Part shown: piece after piece, positions 1 through 8,539 of the stretch
Position numbering within the stretch: the stretch's first letter is position 1
How the letters are laid out: each line of letters opens with the position of its first letter
Source: Paenibacillus montanisoli
GTDB lineage: Bacteria; Bacillota; Bacilli; Paenibacillales; Paenibacillaceae
DNA: 64,000 bases
Assembly (NCBI RefSeq): GCF_003268025.1
Contig: NZ_QLUW01000002.1
Location: 558,001 to 622,000 of the forward strand
Direction of reading: 5' to 3'
The notes under the pieces: model-generated
What the model saw: the letters and a program-made list of their open reading frames with translations, nothing else
Told to the model about the DNA's origin: nothing
Database searches by the model: none
Program-made: the position numbers and the translations under genes

Positions 1-766
1 TTGCTTTTACAGGTTTTTGTACTTCGGAAATCGTTACCTTTGATGCCCCTCCCTGGCCTGGATAAGAAGTCTCTATGCTGCCTTTAAACCAAACTTGAAC
101 ATTCTGCCCAACCCTTATATCTGGAGGAATATTTGAAACCCATATTGCATCATAGAACTCTTCTCTTGTTTCATTTATTTCTCTACTTATTGGATTAACG
201 ACTAAGGCTCTTTGATTTTCAATCTTTGTTATATACCCAACCAATTCAGGATTAACGCTTTCTTGCTGAACGACATAGGAAAGCAAGTCGGGATTAATGT
301 ACTTTTGAATTTCAGATTTGGCTTCTTCTACGTCCGTTTCAGGAAGCGTAATGACTACTCTGTTATTCATCGTATCAAGACCAGAGGAGTCCAAATTTAG
401 TTTGTCAAAAAGTTTGAGATCAATCAGTTTCTGTTGCGCTTTTTGCAGCTCCTCTATTGAATGTGCGACATTGACTGTCTGGTAAGTTCCTGCTTTATAT
501 CGATCCGCAAGTAAGCGTTCAATTTTATCGTCAAGTCCTACAATGTTAATGTAGACTTTACCTTCTTTTAAATAAATATCACTATTCGCAATATGATTAT
601 CATCAAGAAATTGACGCACCTCGTTTGGATCATTGTTTGGATTCATTGTGCCGTTACCTTTGTAGGCACTCTCAGCACTACTGCTTGATCCCATTCGCGC
701 ACCACAACCCGAGAACAGAACTGCTAATAAACTTAAAATAAATAAAGCCATAATAGATCTTTTCAT
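1..766 (-). CDS. DUF3221-type lipoprotein, C-terminus cut by window edge
   Basis: Reading from the ATG at 766, the protein opens with a short basic, then hydrophobic signal peptide ending in a lipobox-like FSGC at about residue 21, so it is probably a membrane-anchored lipoprotein. A mixed alpha/beta middle part follows. The last visible 80 residues contain GYITKIENQRALVVNP and a later DIRVGQNVQVWF, a pattern I associate with the small beta-barrel DUF3221 (YobA-like) domain. The frame is still open at base 1, so the C-terminus is missing. Repeat R1 lies on its 5' side. Function unknown; the domain call is by motif recognition only. Confidence 0.75.
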   Translation of the reverse strand, partial: MKRSIMALFILSLLAVLFSGCGARMGSSSSAESAYKGNGTMNPNNDPNEVRQFLDDNHIANSDIYLKEGKVYINIVGLDDKIERLLADRYKAGTYQTVNVAHSIEELQKAQQKLIDLKLFDKLNLDSSGLDTMNNRVVITLPETDVEEAKSEIQKYINPDLLSYVVQQESVNPELVGYITKIENQRALVVNPISREINETREEFYDAIWVSNIPPDIRVGQNVQVWFKGSIETSYPGQGGASKVTISEVQKPVKA

Positions 767-885
767 TATTCGTAACCAACTCCTTTCGCGTCCAGAAGAC
801 TTCGCCTCATACTCTATCCCTTGTTTGTAAAAAATACCCTCAATGTTAAGTTAGACGTAAGAATTGTAAATGGAGTTGCGTTAAT

Positions 886-973
886 GTGCCCGCTAGCGTA
901 ATGAAGGCAGCCGAATCATTCGTTCGGCTGCCATCAAGTTGTTTTCTGAGCTATCGTGCCCGTTAGTTGAATC
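886..973 (+). repeat. Array repeat R1
   Basis: Left core TGCCCGCTAGCG, a perfect 10-bp stem GGCAGCCGAA/TTCGGCTGCC (906-915 with 923-932), then GAGCTATCGTG and right core CCCGTTAGTTGAAT. The inner stem has the opposite sequence polarity to the usual AGGCTGCCG arm, but the outer cores are in the same orientation as all other copies. Confidence 0.85.
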
Positions 974-1031
974 CGCAATCAGTAAACAATACTTCAAATA
1001 ACATTTAAAGGTTCATTAGCATTACCCAAGC

Positions 1032-1493
1032 CTAACGCAATGATAAATTTAAACTGTCTTGTACAGCATTTAACAAAGCTTCAGCCTGAAGTTCCTTTCC
1101 AATATAAACTCCTTTGTCAGTCAAATGGTGATAACCGCCACCATGACCTCTTTTGGTAGGATAAACGACGTACCCCTCATCCTTCGTCCAATTAATTACG
1201 ATTAATTTCTTACCTCTCGTTGCAGCAGACCAATTCTTGCCGCCTAACTTACCCACTAATGGATTATCATCTTTTGCAGGGTATGCAGGCGGTTCCTTGG
1301 CAAAACAATTATTTAACGTTCTTATTACTGCTCGAAATAACTCCTCTTTTAAGAAAGGCAGAGGAATACTTTCAACAATATCTATCAAAACAACGCCTAA
1401 CTTCTCATGCCATCCATTTGGCACAAGAGTGGCTTCATTTCTCTTTACATCACAATAAAGATGGATATGCCTAAATAGAAGGCTCCTATCCAT
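1032..1493 (-). CDS. Hypothetical protein, 153 aa
   Basis: The frame opens at a TTG (1511), but GGAAGGGGG lies 6 bases before the ATG at 1493, which I take as the start. I do not recognise the family. The sequence has no signal peptide or membrane segment. It carries a run of prolines and aromatics in the middle and a C-terminal stretch rich in Gly, His and Tyr (KRGHGGGYHHLTDKG) followed by an amphipathic helix. The gene is alone between repeats R1 and R2, co-oriented with its neighbours, as expected of a self-contained unit in the array. The terminal helix-rich architecture is compatible with an immunity-type protein, but there is no direct support for that. Confidence 0.6.
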   Translation of the reverse strand: MDRSLLFRHIHLYCDVKRNEATLVPNGWHEKLGVVLIDIVESIPLPFLKEELFRAVIRTLNNCFAKEPPAYPAKDDNPLVGKLGGKNWSAATRGKKLIVINWTKDEGYVVYPTKRGHGGGYHHLTDKGVYIGKELQAEALLNAVQDSLNLSLR

Positions 1494-1608
1494 ATGTTGC
1501 CCCCTTCCCAATAATCGGTTTACCCAATCTATGATGGCTCGCAGAATATCAACTCCTGCCCTGAAAACAGTAATATCACATTAATTTATTAAACACATAT
1601 TGGAATTA

Positions 1609-1690
1609 TCCTGCCCGTTACTTCAATGAAACAAGGAGTAGCTGCCGCTGGCAAACTACTCCTTTTCGTTCAGCTATCGTTCTCCGCTAG
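1609..1690 (+). repeat. Array repeat R2, divergent inner stem
   Basis: Left core CTGCCCGTTACTTCAA and right part CAGCTATCGT followed by CTCCGCTAG match the family. The inner stem is different: AAGGAGTAG (1634-1642) pairs with CTACTCCTT in place of AGGCTGCCG/CGGCAGCCT. Pairing is kept while the bases change. Confidence 0.8.
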
Positions 1691-1808
1691 CACAAGAGTT
1701 ACACCATTAAGAACTGCCTGATCTACTTCATCTAACTTGTAGGTTATTTTGATCTCTACAACTATTTATTGTAGGAACTCATTGCTACATGTGACTTCGC
1801 AAGTCATT

Positions 1809-2735
1809 CTAAAGAAGAAATTTAATTTCTTCACAATCTGATCTAATAAAGAGGCTGTCTGATTTGTATGTCATTCCTGGTGCTTTTACTTCCCACCCCA
1901 AAATGTAGTCTCCGAGGACATTAGGGAATTCTAGCCAAAAACATTCCACATAAAATTTAATATCTTCCCATATTGGAGTTAATTTAGAAGTTATGGACCA
2001 TGTATAAACATAGCAATAGGTTAACTGACTATTAAGCACTCGATTTCCCACTAACTTAAACGGACTTGGAAAGGTGGCCTCAATTCTCGCATCAATAAAT
2101 ACGTAGAATAATGCATACTCCGCAGGCGCAGAGGAATGGTTTCTAACAGATAACTCAAATTTGATAGGATTAGATTTAGGGGAGTATTTCATGGTACTGT
2201 TCTCAAGCTGGTAATTAAGTTTATTGTGGCTTGTAATATCAAATTCAACATGTAAATCTGGTGATTCATTTCTTCGCATTACATCTCTTATCTCATAATC
2301 TTCCATCGGCACAGACTCGAAATTGAATCTCTTATAATAACGATTATCGTTGGCCATATGAGGAGCATTTTTGCTCTGAGGTATACTAACTGCATATATA
2401 ACTCTTTCAGGTTTCAAGTCTATTTGATATATTCTGACTCCATCGATTCTACGTTTGATTCTGGTATTTATTACTTGCTCGATCCATTCTTTTGAGATTT
2501 CAGTAGGGTCAAAACCTTCATCAATCATCTCTGGTAAATTGTTTTTCTCTGTAACACCATATATTATGGTGCCACCATCAGAATTTGCAAATGCTGAAAT
2601 ATCCTTACACATCTCATCTTTTTTCTTGTCATTATTTTTTTGCAAAGCTCCGCTAGCCTTGTAATCTAAATTTATATTTTCTTTCACATTGTTATTAATT
2701 AGTCTTTGAACATCGTCCAATGTCCATTCAATCAT
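1809..2735 (-). CDS. AlbA_2/Schlafen-type putative DNA-binding or ATP-binding protein
   Basis: The start is set at the ATG at 2735 because GGAGGTGG sits 6 bases upstream; the longer frame (ATG at 2750) would overlap this ribosome binding site. Residues 1-150 have the AlbA_2 signature: an acidic ENINLDYKAS strand near residue 20, KDISAFANSDGGTIIYGV near residue 50, and a C-terminal part of the domain with RYYKRFNFESVPM. The last 150 residues look beta-rich and are not recognised. Proteins of this class are often annotated as putative transcriptional regulators or helicase-related proteins, and some act in phage defence, so function cannot be fixed. The gene lies alone between repeats R2 and R3. 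Confidence 0.75.
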   Translation of the reverse strand: MIEWTLDDVQRLINNNVKENINLDYKASGALQKNNDKKKDEMCKDISAFANSDGGTIIYGVTEKNNLPEMIDEGFDPTEISKEWIEQVINTRIKRRIDGVRIYQIDLKPERVIYAVSIPQSKNAPHMANDNRYYKRFNFESVPMEDYEIRDVMRRNESPDLHVEFDITSHNKLNYQLENSTMKYSPKSNPIKFELSVRNHSSAPAEYALFYVFIDARIEATFPSPFKLVGNRVLNSQLTYCYVYTWSITSKLTPIWEDIKFYVECFWLEFPNVLGDYILGWEVKAPGMTYKSDSLFIRSDCEEIKFLL

Positions 2736-2825
2736 TAATTCCACCTCCATATGTAGTTATCCTGAAATAATTTGGTCCATTGTACCATATCTGACTAATT
2801 AATAGGAAAACTGTTTCATATATAT

Positions 2826-2906
2826 GACAGTTAATTGAACAAAGGCAACCGATCATATATGGTCGGCTGCCTTTATGTCTGTATTGTACTATAGTGCCCG
2901 TTAGCG
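2826..2906 (+). repeat. Array repeat R3
   Basis: Degenerate left core ACAGTTAATTGAAC, stem AAAGGCAACCGAT/ATGGTCGGCTGCCTTT with one mismatch (2841-2873), then TACTATAGTG and right core CCCGTTAGCGAAAT. Same orientation as the other copies. Confidence 0.85.
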
Positions 2907-2926
2907 AAATAAATCGGCAGCTTGTT

Positions 2927-3739
2927 TTAATTTCTAGTTGCTCTTCCTACCATCAAAGCATGATAATTTACGACCCGTAGCCCTTTTGGAGAGGCATGCT
3001 TATAAAATATCTCCCCTACTTCTGCCAAGCATTCTTGCCACACAATATTTTTAAGCGATTCCTTTTGGCCAAAACATTTCTTTATCAGTACATCCTCAGG
3101 ACTCGCCAGATATTCCACTTCTTCAAATATTTGCAATTCAATTTTCTCTAAATTGCTCTCGGATAATTGTCGTTCATACTTCGCCTTTATATCTCCAAGA
3201 TAACTGTCTGGAAGCGGATGATACAGACCAGGGAATAAACTTCTAAGACCTCCGTCCGATCCACAGTGATATAATCCCAAAGCAGTACCGCCAGGCTTTA
3301 AGATACGATGTCCCTCCTCATTTCCTGTATGAAATAGCCATGGGCCCTTCTTCGAATAGATAATATCAAAGGAGTCGTCAGTAAAAGGTAATTGTTTGTC
3401 GGCGTCCACGATAAGGAATTTAATTGTTTCACTGGCACCAACATTTGCTGATGATATGTATCCTTCAATGACATCAATTCCTATGACTTCTTTCGCCTTT
3501 CCGACGAATGTCTTCGTAAATTCACCGTGACCGCAGCCTACATCTAATATTCGTACGTTCTCATGGAGAAAACTTATTATTTTATCTGAAAAGATTTTTT
3601 CTGCACGCGGTTCATCAAATACAGAATTCCAGGGATACTTATATCCACCGCCTTCAATAGACAAATTTGCATGCCACTCTGCCGATTGTGGCGGGATCCA
3701 ATCAGGATGCTTCATTGGATCAAATAATAGTTTGGTCAC
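2927..3739 (-). CDS. Class I SAM-dependent methyltransferase
   Basis: The GTG at 3739 is preferred over the ATG at 3769 because AAGGAGGAG lies 6 bases before it; this gives 270 aa. Motif I of the Rossmann methyltransferase fold is clear as RILDVGCGHGEF, followed by the acidic residue at the end of strand 2 (VIGIDV) and a motif-III-like ILKPGG. The SFDIIYSKKGPWLFH segment occupies the usual post-III position. The substrate is not evident; the protein resembles generic small-molecule methyltransferases of Bacillota. Only about 80 bases separate it from the downstream Nudix gene, with at most a badly degenerate repeat between them, so the two may be co-transcribed. Confidence 0.85.
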   Translation of the reverse strand: MTKLLFDPMKHPDWIPPQSAEWHANLSIEGGGYKYPWNSVFDEPRAEKIFSDKIISFLHENVRILDVGCGHGEFTKTFVGKAKEVIGIDVIEGYISSANVGASETIKFLIVDADKQLPFTDDSFDIIYSKKGPWLFHTGNEEGHRILKPGGTALGLYHCGSDGGLRSLFPGLYHPLPDSYLGDIKAKYERQLSESNLEKIELQIFEEVEYLASPEDVLIKKCFGQKESLKNIVWQECLAEVGEIFYKHASPKGLRVVNYHALMVGRATRN

Positions 3740-3820
3740 TTCCAACTCCTCCTTAAGAACAAACCTCATTATTATTAAGTCAATATTGAATAGCAGTTGA
3801 CCTCTCTTGTTACCGTGCGC

Positions 3821-4390
3821 TTAATACAGAGTAACTATTTCAGGGTGCTTTTTAATTAATGTATCCAAGAGTAAGAGATGTGGGAAAGGTTCCAACAATA
3901 AATGCAGCGGTAGTTCTTCCTTAAATACCGCTTTTCCACCTGATTCTAGATACTGACCAAGTGTCATTCGTTCGGAACATATTTTTTTGATATTGTCAGG
4001 GCTAAGTATTAATATTCCTTTCGTTTCCATAGCGGGTACAGGAGCTTCATCAGCGCTTGCTAAGAAAACAGGTGTAATTAGATTGCTATCCTGACGTTTA
4101 GCAACTAAGATTGGTTCATGGTCTTCCTCAATCCATCCACCAGGTACTAAATCCGGATTGTCGGAAGCCTCGTACCAATAGGTAATAGGTGGCTTTATTG
4201 GTTTTATTGTAAGAGAGGATTCCTCAGATACCTCCCTCATGGCACACTGCCAACCCGTTTCTCCATCTTCTCTATGGCCTCCCAGCCTTACAACGCCTAA
4301 AGTTGTACCTGACTTGGTTGGCCCCACTTGGAAGAGAAAATCGCCATTACTATTCACATAAGCACCTGCAGTGGTTACTTTAAAACTCAA
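3821..4390 (-). CDS. Nudix hydrolase
   Basis: Starts at a TTG preceded by AGGAGGTGG. The Nudix box is intact (GHREDGE, then REVSEES after a 7-residue spacer), which provides the Mg2+-binding glutamates for cleavage of a nucleoside diphosphate linked to another moiety. At 189 aa it is a single-domain protein. The C-terminal 70 residues are helical and probably form the substrate cap. The gene is next to a methyltransferase in the array. The specific substrate cannot be read from sequence. Confidence 0.85.
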   Translation of the reverse strand: MSFKVTTAGAYVNSNGDFLFQVGPTKSGTTLGVVRLGGHREDGETGWQCAMREVSEESSLTIKPIKPPITYWYEASDNPDLVPGGWIEEDHEPILVAKRQDSNLITPVFLASADEAPVPAMETKGILILSPDNIKKICSERMTLGQYLESGGKAVFKEELPLHLLLEPFPHLLLLDTLIKKHPEIVTLY

Positions 4391-4448
4391 ATAAACCCCA
4401 CCTCCTAGTATTAAATAAATTAAAGTATTCGTGGAGGTAATTGATGTA

Positions 4449-4519
4449 TCCTGCCCGTTAACTCAACAGGCTGCCAATTATCGACAGCCTGTTCATTATT
4501 GCGCTATCGTGCCCATTCG
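4449..4519 (+). repeat. Array repeat R4, right core disrupted at the IS110 end
   Basis: CTGCCCGTTAACTCAAC, stem AACAGGCTGCC/GACAGCCTGTT (4464-4492), then GCGCTATCGTGCCC. The expected GTTAG is replaced by ATTCGTATTATG, exactly where IS110-type sequence begins. Confidence 0.85.
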
Positions 4520-4523
4520 TATT

Positions 4524-4740
4524 ATGAGGTTACCAGATCTTTCTGGTCGACCTCATTTTTTGTAGGTCGTAAGATTACGGGTAGCTGGGCAGGACGTTCG
4601 TGTCCCTGGGAGGCAGATCCCGTGAGCTATACTGTCCGCTCCCTACTCGTTGAGATCATGTTTAGGCTGGTTGGGACCTGGATCCCGTATAACAAGCGAT
4701 GCTGTGAGTCAACGAAGGTTAGGGGCTGCCGGCTAATAAG
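4524..4740 (+). ncRNA. Candidate IS110 bridge RNA
   Basis: IS110-family elements encode a bridge RNA in the non-coding end next to the transposase, which pairs with target and donor DNA. Here the region starts with a strong stem-loop (ATGAGGT pairing with ACCTCAT, 4524-4556, with CCAGA/TCTGG inside) and continues with GGACGTTCGTGTCC and several further GC-rich complementary segments. The segment is non-coding and directly upstream of the transposase ribosome binding site. Exact ends and guide loops need structure prediction. Confidence 0.5.
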
Positions 4741-4749
4741 GAGAAAAGG

Positions 4750-5964
4750 ATGAGATACATGAATCCAGTCATTGGTCTGGATGTTTTCAAAGGAGAAAGC
4801 ATGGCCCAGGCTTTTCTGGATAAAGGCCTGCCTTACTTGAAAGTCTTTCGCTTTAAGCACACAACTGAAGGCTTGACCCGTTTTCGAAAATATATGAAAG
4901 ATCTGCAGGATGAGGCCGGTACACCACCCACCATAGTTTTGGAAGCAACCGGTCATTACCAGTCGCCGCTCATTCCAGTGTTTGAGGAACTGGGCTATGT
5001 ATACTTGGTAATCAATCCCCTGCTCTCCAAAACTGCCCGAAAACGCAAGTTGCGTAATGTGAAGACCGATGCTGCAGATGCTCACTTGCTCGGAGAGTTG
5101 TTCTACAAGGAGGAGCTTCAGCCCGAGCTTAAACGAGGTACCCCGCTTTTGAACTTGCGTCATCTGACACGGTTCTATGAGTCAATCTCAGATATGTATG
5201 TACAGACAAAATTGCAGTTTCATGCGGTTATGGACCAAGTCTTTCCGGAGTATATTGGAGTCTTTGGCGACACGTTTTCCAAGGTCTCGCTTCGTCTTCT
5301 ACTTCGGTTTCCAACTTCCGAGAAGGTGCTTCAGTTGGGTAAAACCGAGCTAATTGAAGCGATTAAGGAGCTTACTCCCCGAGCACGCTCAGTGCGCTGG
5401 GCTGAGGAACGTTCGGAGAGGCTGATTGCAGCAGCCGAGCGAAATCCCTTTAAGAGTTCAACGATGAGTAGTCATTTTGTTAGTCTAGGGATTCTCGTGC
5501 AATCTCTTCTTCAGTACCAAGAGCACCTATCTCAACTCGAAACGCAAATAGATGCTCTGGCTGAAGATATTGCGGCATTTGATCTATTACGCTCAATTCC
5601 CGGTATTGGCAATAAAATTGCGGCAACAATTTTATCCGAAGTCGGAGAAATCGAGCGATTCGACAATGCCAAAAAGCTGGTAGCATTCGCCGGTCTGGAT
5701 CCGAGTGTTTTCTCATCAGGGAAGTTTACAGCTACCCAGAATCGGATCTCCAAACGCGGCTCCAAGCGGTTAAGACTAGCGCTATTCCTTGCCGTTCGCT
5801 GTGGCCTTAGGCTGTCCGTCAACCAAAAAATCAAGGCTTATTACGACAAGAAAAGGACCGAGGGCAAAGGGCATAAAGTAGCGGTCATCGCTAGTGCAAA
5901 TAAGCTGCTTCACTGGATTTTCGCCATGTTGAAGAATAAAACAACTTTCGTGGACCTAGCGTAG
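4750..5964 (+). CDS. IS110-family DEDD transposase
   Basis: 404 aa, full length for the family. The N-terminal RuvC-like domain shows GLDV (D11), VLEATGHY (E65) and KTDAADAH (D107 and D110), the DEDD catalytic set. The C-terminal Transposase_20 domain contains LRSIPGIGNKIAATILSE, with RISKRGSKRLR further on, where the family carries its catalytic serine. AAGGAG precedes the ATG by a short spacer. The frame is intact, so the element may still be active. It is one of the few plus-strand genes in the array region and clearly a later arrival, since it sits at repeat R4. Confidence 0.93.
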   Translation: MRYMNPVIGLDVFKGESMAQAFLDKGLPYLKVFRFKHTTEGLTRFRKYMKDLQDEAGTPPTIVLEATGHYQSPLIPVFEELGYVYLVINPLLSKTARKRKLRNVKTDAADAHLLGELFYKEELQPELKRGTPLLNLRHLTRFYESISDMYVQTKLQFHAVMDQVFPEYIGVFGDTFSKVSLRLLLRFPTSEKVLQLGKTELIEAIKELTPRARSVRWAEERSERLIAAAERNPFKSSTMSSHFVSLGILVQSLLQYQEHLSQLETQIDALAEDIAAFDLLRSIPGIGNKIAATILSEVGEIERFDNAKKLVAFAGLDPSVFSSGKFTATQNRISKRGSKRLRLALFLAVRCGLRLSVNQKIKAYYDKKRTEGKGHKVAVIASANKLLHWIFAMLKNKTTFVDLA

Positions 5965-5986
5965 GTCCATAATTAGGAAACCAAAG

Positions 5987-6019
5987 AATAACCTTCCAAC
6001 CCCAATCGGAAGGTTATTT
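5987..6019. terminator. Inverted-repeat terminator after IS110
   Basis: AATAACCTTCC pairs with GGAAGGTTATT around a 10-base loop, with A/T-rich sequence on both sides, so it could work in both directions between the convergent transposase and methyltransferase genes. Confidence 0.6.
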
Positions 6020-6103
6020 AGGATGCCCTCTTCCAGTATACCTACTACTTCAGCCGTTGTTAATCACTCAATTCTTGACACCTATTGGCTGGTATAGCTT
6101 AAA

Positions 6104-6892
6104 CTACAATTTTTTTCGCGCAGTTACAATTGGCTGGTAATAACCTGATTCTGATGGCATACACCATTCGATATCCGAGAATCCAACCGTACTCAAAATA
6201 TGACTAAATTCATCTCGTAATAAAGCTCGGTATCTTGTTTTGTTATGCTTTGTTATCCATTGCCCATTAATTTCTTGCATTATAAAATGGTTTGTTTGAT
6301 AGGTTTTCACATCATCAGCCCAATCCCAAACCTGAAAAACAATACGCTTACCCTTATCGAAAATGCGCGGCTCTGTAGCTCTAGGCTTTTCTTTTACCAA
6401 CTCATCGTAATCCCTCATTGTAATGAGAAGAACGCCGTCATTTTTAACTTTTGAGTACATATTTCTAGCAGCGAGATTTAAATCTTCATCGGTCAGAAGG
6501 TGCGGGATCGCATTATCTGCGGAAAGAACGACATCAAAAACACCGAAAACATCTTTTTCTAACGAACGGAAATCAGCTACCCCAAAGTTTACATCAACCC
6601 CGAAAGATACTGCTTCTTTTGCTGCTCTTTGTATTGATACTGGACTTATATCAGTACCAGTTACTTTAAATCCGTGATTAGCCAGCCCTATTGCTTGAGT
6701 ACCGATTCCGCAGGAACAGTCTAATAGCGATGCACCTATTTTACTCAGACTAGCAAGTTTTGAATGGATAATTTCGCTTAAAACCTCACCTTGCCGAGTA
6801 ATAGCATGATTCCAGTCAACGAAAATAAGATGGTAAGCTTCAGCTAGGTCATCATAAAAATCTAAAACGGACTCATCCAATATACTCACCAC
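6104..6892 (-). CDS. Class I SAM-dependent methyltransferase
   Basis: 262 aa, with motif I SLLDCSCGIGTQ, strand-2 acid in GTDIS, and NDGVLLITMRDYD in the post-III region. The overall pattern is that of glycine/sarcosine N-methyltransferase-like proteins, but the substrate is not assigned. The start is uncertain: GTG at 6892 has no spacer-appropriate ribosome binding site, while GGTGGTG lies 6 bases before a TTG at 6880. Its C-terminus faces the IS110 element. Repeat R5 lies upstream, so this is one co-oriented unit of the array. Confidence 0.83.
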   Translation of the reverse strand: MVSILDESVLDFYDDLAEAYHLIFVDWNHAITRQGEVLSEIIHSKLASLSKIGASLLDCSCGIGTQAIGLANHGFKVTGTDISPVSIQRAAKEAVSFGVDVNFGVADFRSLEKDVFGVFDVVLSADNAIPHLLTDEDLNLAARNMYSKVKNDGVLLITMRDYDELVKEKPRATEPRIFDKGKRIVFQVWDWADDVKTYQTNHFIMQEINGQWITKHNKTRYRALLRDEFSHILSTVGFSDIEWCMPSESGYYQPIVTARKKL

Positions 6893-6961
6893 CTAGTTGG
6901 TACTAATAATCTTCAATGGTAATTTCGACAGTTCCGAATCAATCCCTTCGTTATAGCAAAA

Positions 6962-7030
6962 CTGCCCGTTAGTTTAAAAAAGACCGCCGATCAGTTGGCA
7001 ACCGTGATTTAAGCTATCGTGTCCAATGTG
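6962..7030 (+). repeat. Array repeat R5, degenerate
   Basis: CTGCCCGTTAGTTTAA, an imperfect inner arm (ACCGCCGATCAGTTGGCAACCG region), then AAGCTATCGTG followed by a mutated right core (TCCAATG). Confidence 0.75.
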
Positions 7031-7190
7031 GATTCAGAGAAGCAATAGGCATTAGCAAGTTCAAAATAAATTCTTCCTGAATAATATGTAAGAGCCTGGT
7101 TCCAAGGAAATCTGACTCATGCTGATGAATCACTTCTCCCGAATGCCAAAGTATGTCTAGTTTAGCAACTTGAATAATAATAGAATACAT
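7014..7190 (-). CDS. Possible 58-residue small protein between R5 and R6
   Basis: This open frame fills the whole space between two repeats. It starts at ATG (7190), with AAAAGG a few bases upstream, and its TAG stop is formed by the CTATCG core of repeat R5. The product starts MYSIIIIQVAKLDILWHSG and ends NPHWTR; it is not recognised. It could equally be the surviving C-terminus of a longer gene. Support is positional only. Confidence 0.35.
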   Translation of the reverse strand: MYSIIIQVAKLDILWHSGEVIHQHESDFLGTRLLHIIQEEFILNLLMPIASLNPHWTR

Positions 7191-7208
7191 GTAACCTTTT
7201 CCACTTTT

Positions 7209-7284
7209 CTGCCCTTTAGCTGAACAGGCTGCCGATTTATGTCGGCAGCCTGCTCTTTGCTGTGCTATAGTACCCGTTAGCGCA
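7209..7284 (+). repeat. Array repeat R6
   Basis: Left core CTGCCCTTTAGCTGAAC, stem CAGGCTGCCGA/TCGGCAGCCTG (7224-7252), then GTGCTATAGTA and right core CCCGTTAGCGC. Confidence 0.88.
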
Positions 7285-7330
7285 ACGTCTTCTGTCTGTG
7301 AAATTCCGTATCGAACCGTGCGTAGACGAA

Positions 7331-7473
7331 TTATAGCGAGGCCCCTGCCTGCATAAACGCATCCGCAAGCAGATACATCTCGTTCGAGTCTGCTTTGTCC
7401 TAAAAGGGAACTCCGACTTTGAGTTAGGCTTCAACAATTTCTTTACTTCTCTCCCTTTAAATAGAGGCTCCAT
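7331..7473 (-). pseudogene. Frameshifted small ORF, about 47 codons
   Basis: From ATG at 7473 the frame reads MEPLFKGREVKKLLKPNSKS and then EFPFR. Restoring one base in AGGAC (to AGGGAC) continues it as DKADSNEMYLLADAFMQAG up to a TAA at 7331. Neither half makes sense alone, while the joined product is a smooth small helical protein. It lies just downstream of the 7539-8539 gene on the same strand and may belong to the same unit. No family recognised. Confidence 0.4.
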
Positions 7474-7538
7474 TTAAGAAAAAGAACAAATAACCATTTC
7501 ATGCCCTCCGCATAAAAAGACTCCTTAAGTTTCGTGCA

Positions 7539-8539
7539 TTAGATCGTTGTGCAGAGTATGGCAACTGGCGTCGATGCTGCTCCGCCGACTGTAAACTCGA
7601 TGTCCATGAACAACTGATCACCGGGCTGTACAGTGTACTGAGCAAACGAACAACAGTTAACTCCAGCAGGGTCGATCTTCGGAATACCAAAGATGGCGCC
7701 GTTGACTTTAACTGCCCCAACGTACTTGCCACCACGTGCGTTGAAGTAGAACCTACCAGTCAATGCCTCTTCGTAGGATCGTAGCTGTTGGAGGCGAGAT
7801 AAATGTCGTCTCCATTCACTTCATCCCCGTTCGCGAAGCTAAAGTTGGCACTGCCGTTACCCAGGGTATACGTGATATCAGGAGTGACTTGTTCAGACCA
7901 AGGCCAGCAACCACGTGGGTGAGGTCCCGACAGAGCAATCGGAGCCGCTTGCGTGTTCCGAAGGTTGGCTTTAGAGCTCGTCGAAGCAACCACTCTGACC
8001 TTGTAGACCATATTCTCACCGGATGGGTTGAAGATCTCAAACTCACAGACGAGACCTTTCAGCTTTCCGTTGGTTACAGTCGTCTCGTGCACCAGACGAA
8101 CAGACATTGGCGGTACGGTAGCTTCTACCGGTGTCGTGTCCATATCCAATGTACCAGCGATTAAGGCTTTCGCAAGAGGAAGACCAACATTCGTTAAGTA
8201 ATCTCCGCTCGTATTGAGAGCGTCGCACTTGAAGTTCTGGATTTGGTAGGTTTCACCGTTCGTGTTCCCGTTGCCGACCGTAATGCCCATACGGAGAGGA
8301 ACTCCCGTCTGATTTAGTGCCCAAATGAATACGCGGTACTTGACCCATCCTCCTGTGCCTGGTGTTTGGTCATGGGCAAAGACTTGCAGGTTCCCGCTGG
8401 AAAAGTGCGCTTGTGTTATCGTCTCGGGGTTGTCTACCATGAGGAACCGGGTGTTGCCGCTTCCTACACCAGTGACTTTCACCGGAATAGGCGCAGTTAC
8501 AGTTTGCGGAACCTTGTTGATGAATTGGCTAGAACTCAT
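7539..8539 (-). pseudogene. Unknown surface-like protein gene, frameshifted near its 3' end
   Basis: The main frame (ATG 8539, AGGAG 11 bases upstream) encodes 259 residues that read as a beta-rich, Gly/Thr/Asn-rich protein, and stops just after DIYLASNSYDP. The downstream frame on the same strand starts inside and reads EEALTGRFYFNARGGKYVG to a stop at 7539. Adding one C to a CC run around 7770 fuses them into a 333-residue protein. I do not recognise the family; the composition suggests an extracellular or particle-coat protein. Its base composition is more GC-rich than its neighbours. It could be a mutation, a sequencing error or, less likely, programmed shifting. Confidence 0.6.

Larger units (their letters stand above)
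4520..5985 (+). mobile_element. IS110-family insertion sequence (ends approximate)
   Basis: The unit has a 225-base structured non-coding left part, a DEDD transposase gene and a very short right part. This is the layout of the IS110 group rather than the IS1111 group. The element has no terminal inverted repeats that I can see, as expected for the family. Its left boundary coincides with the right core of repeat R4; the right boundary, somewhere between the transposase stop and about 6000, cannot be fixed by eye. Confidence 0.75.
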
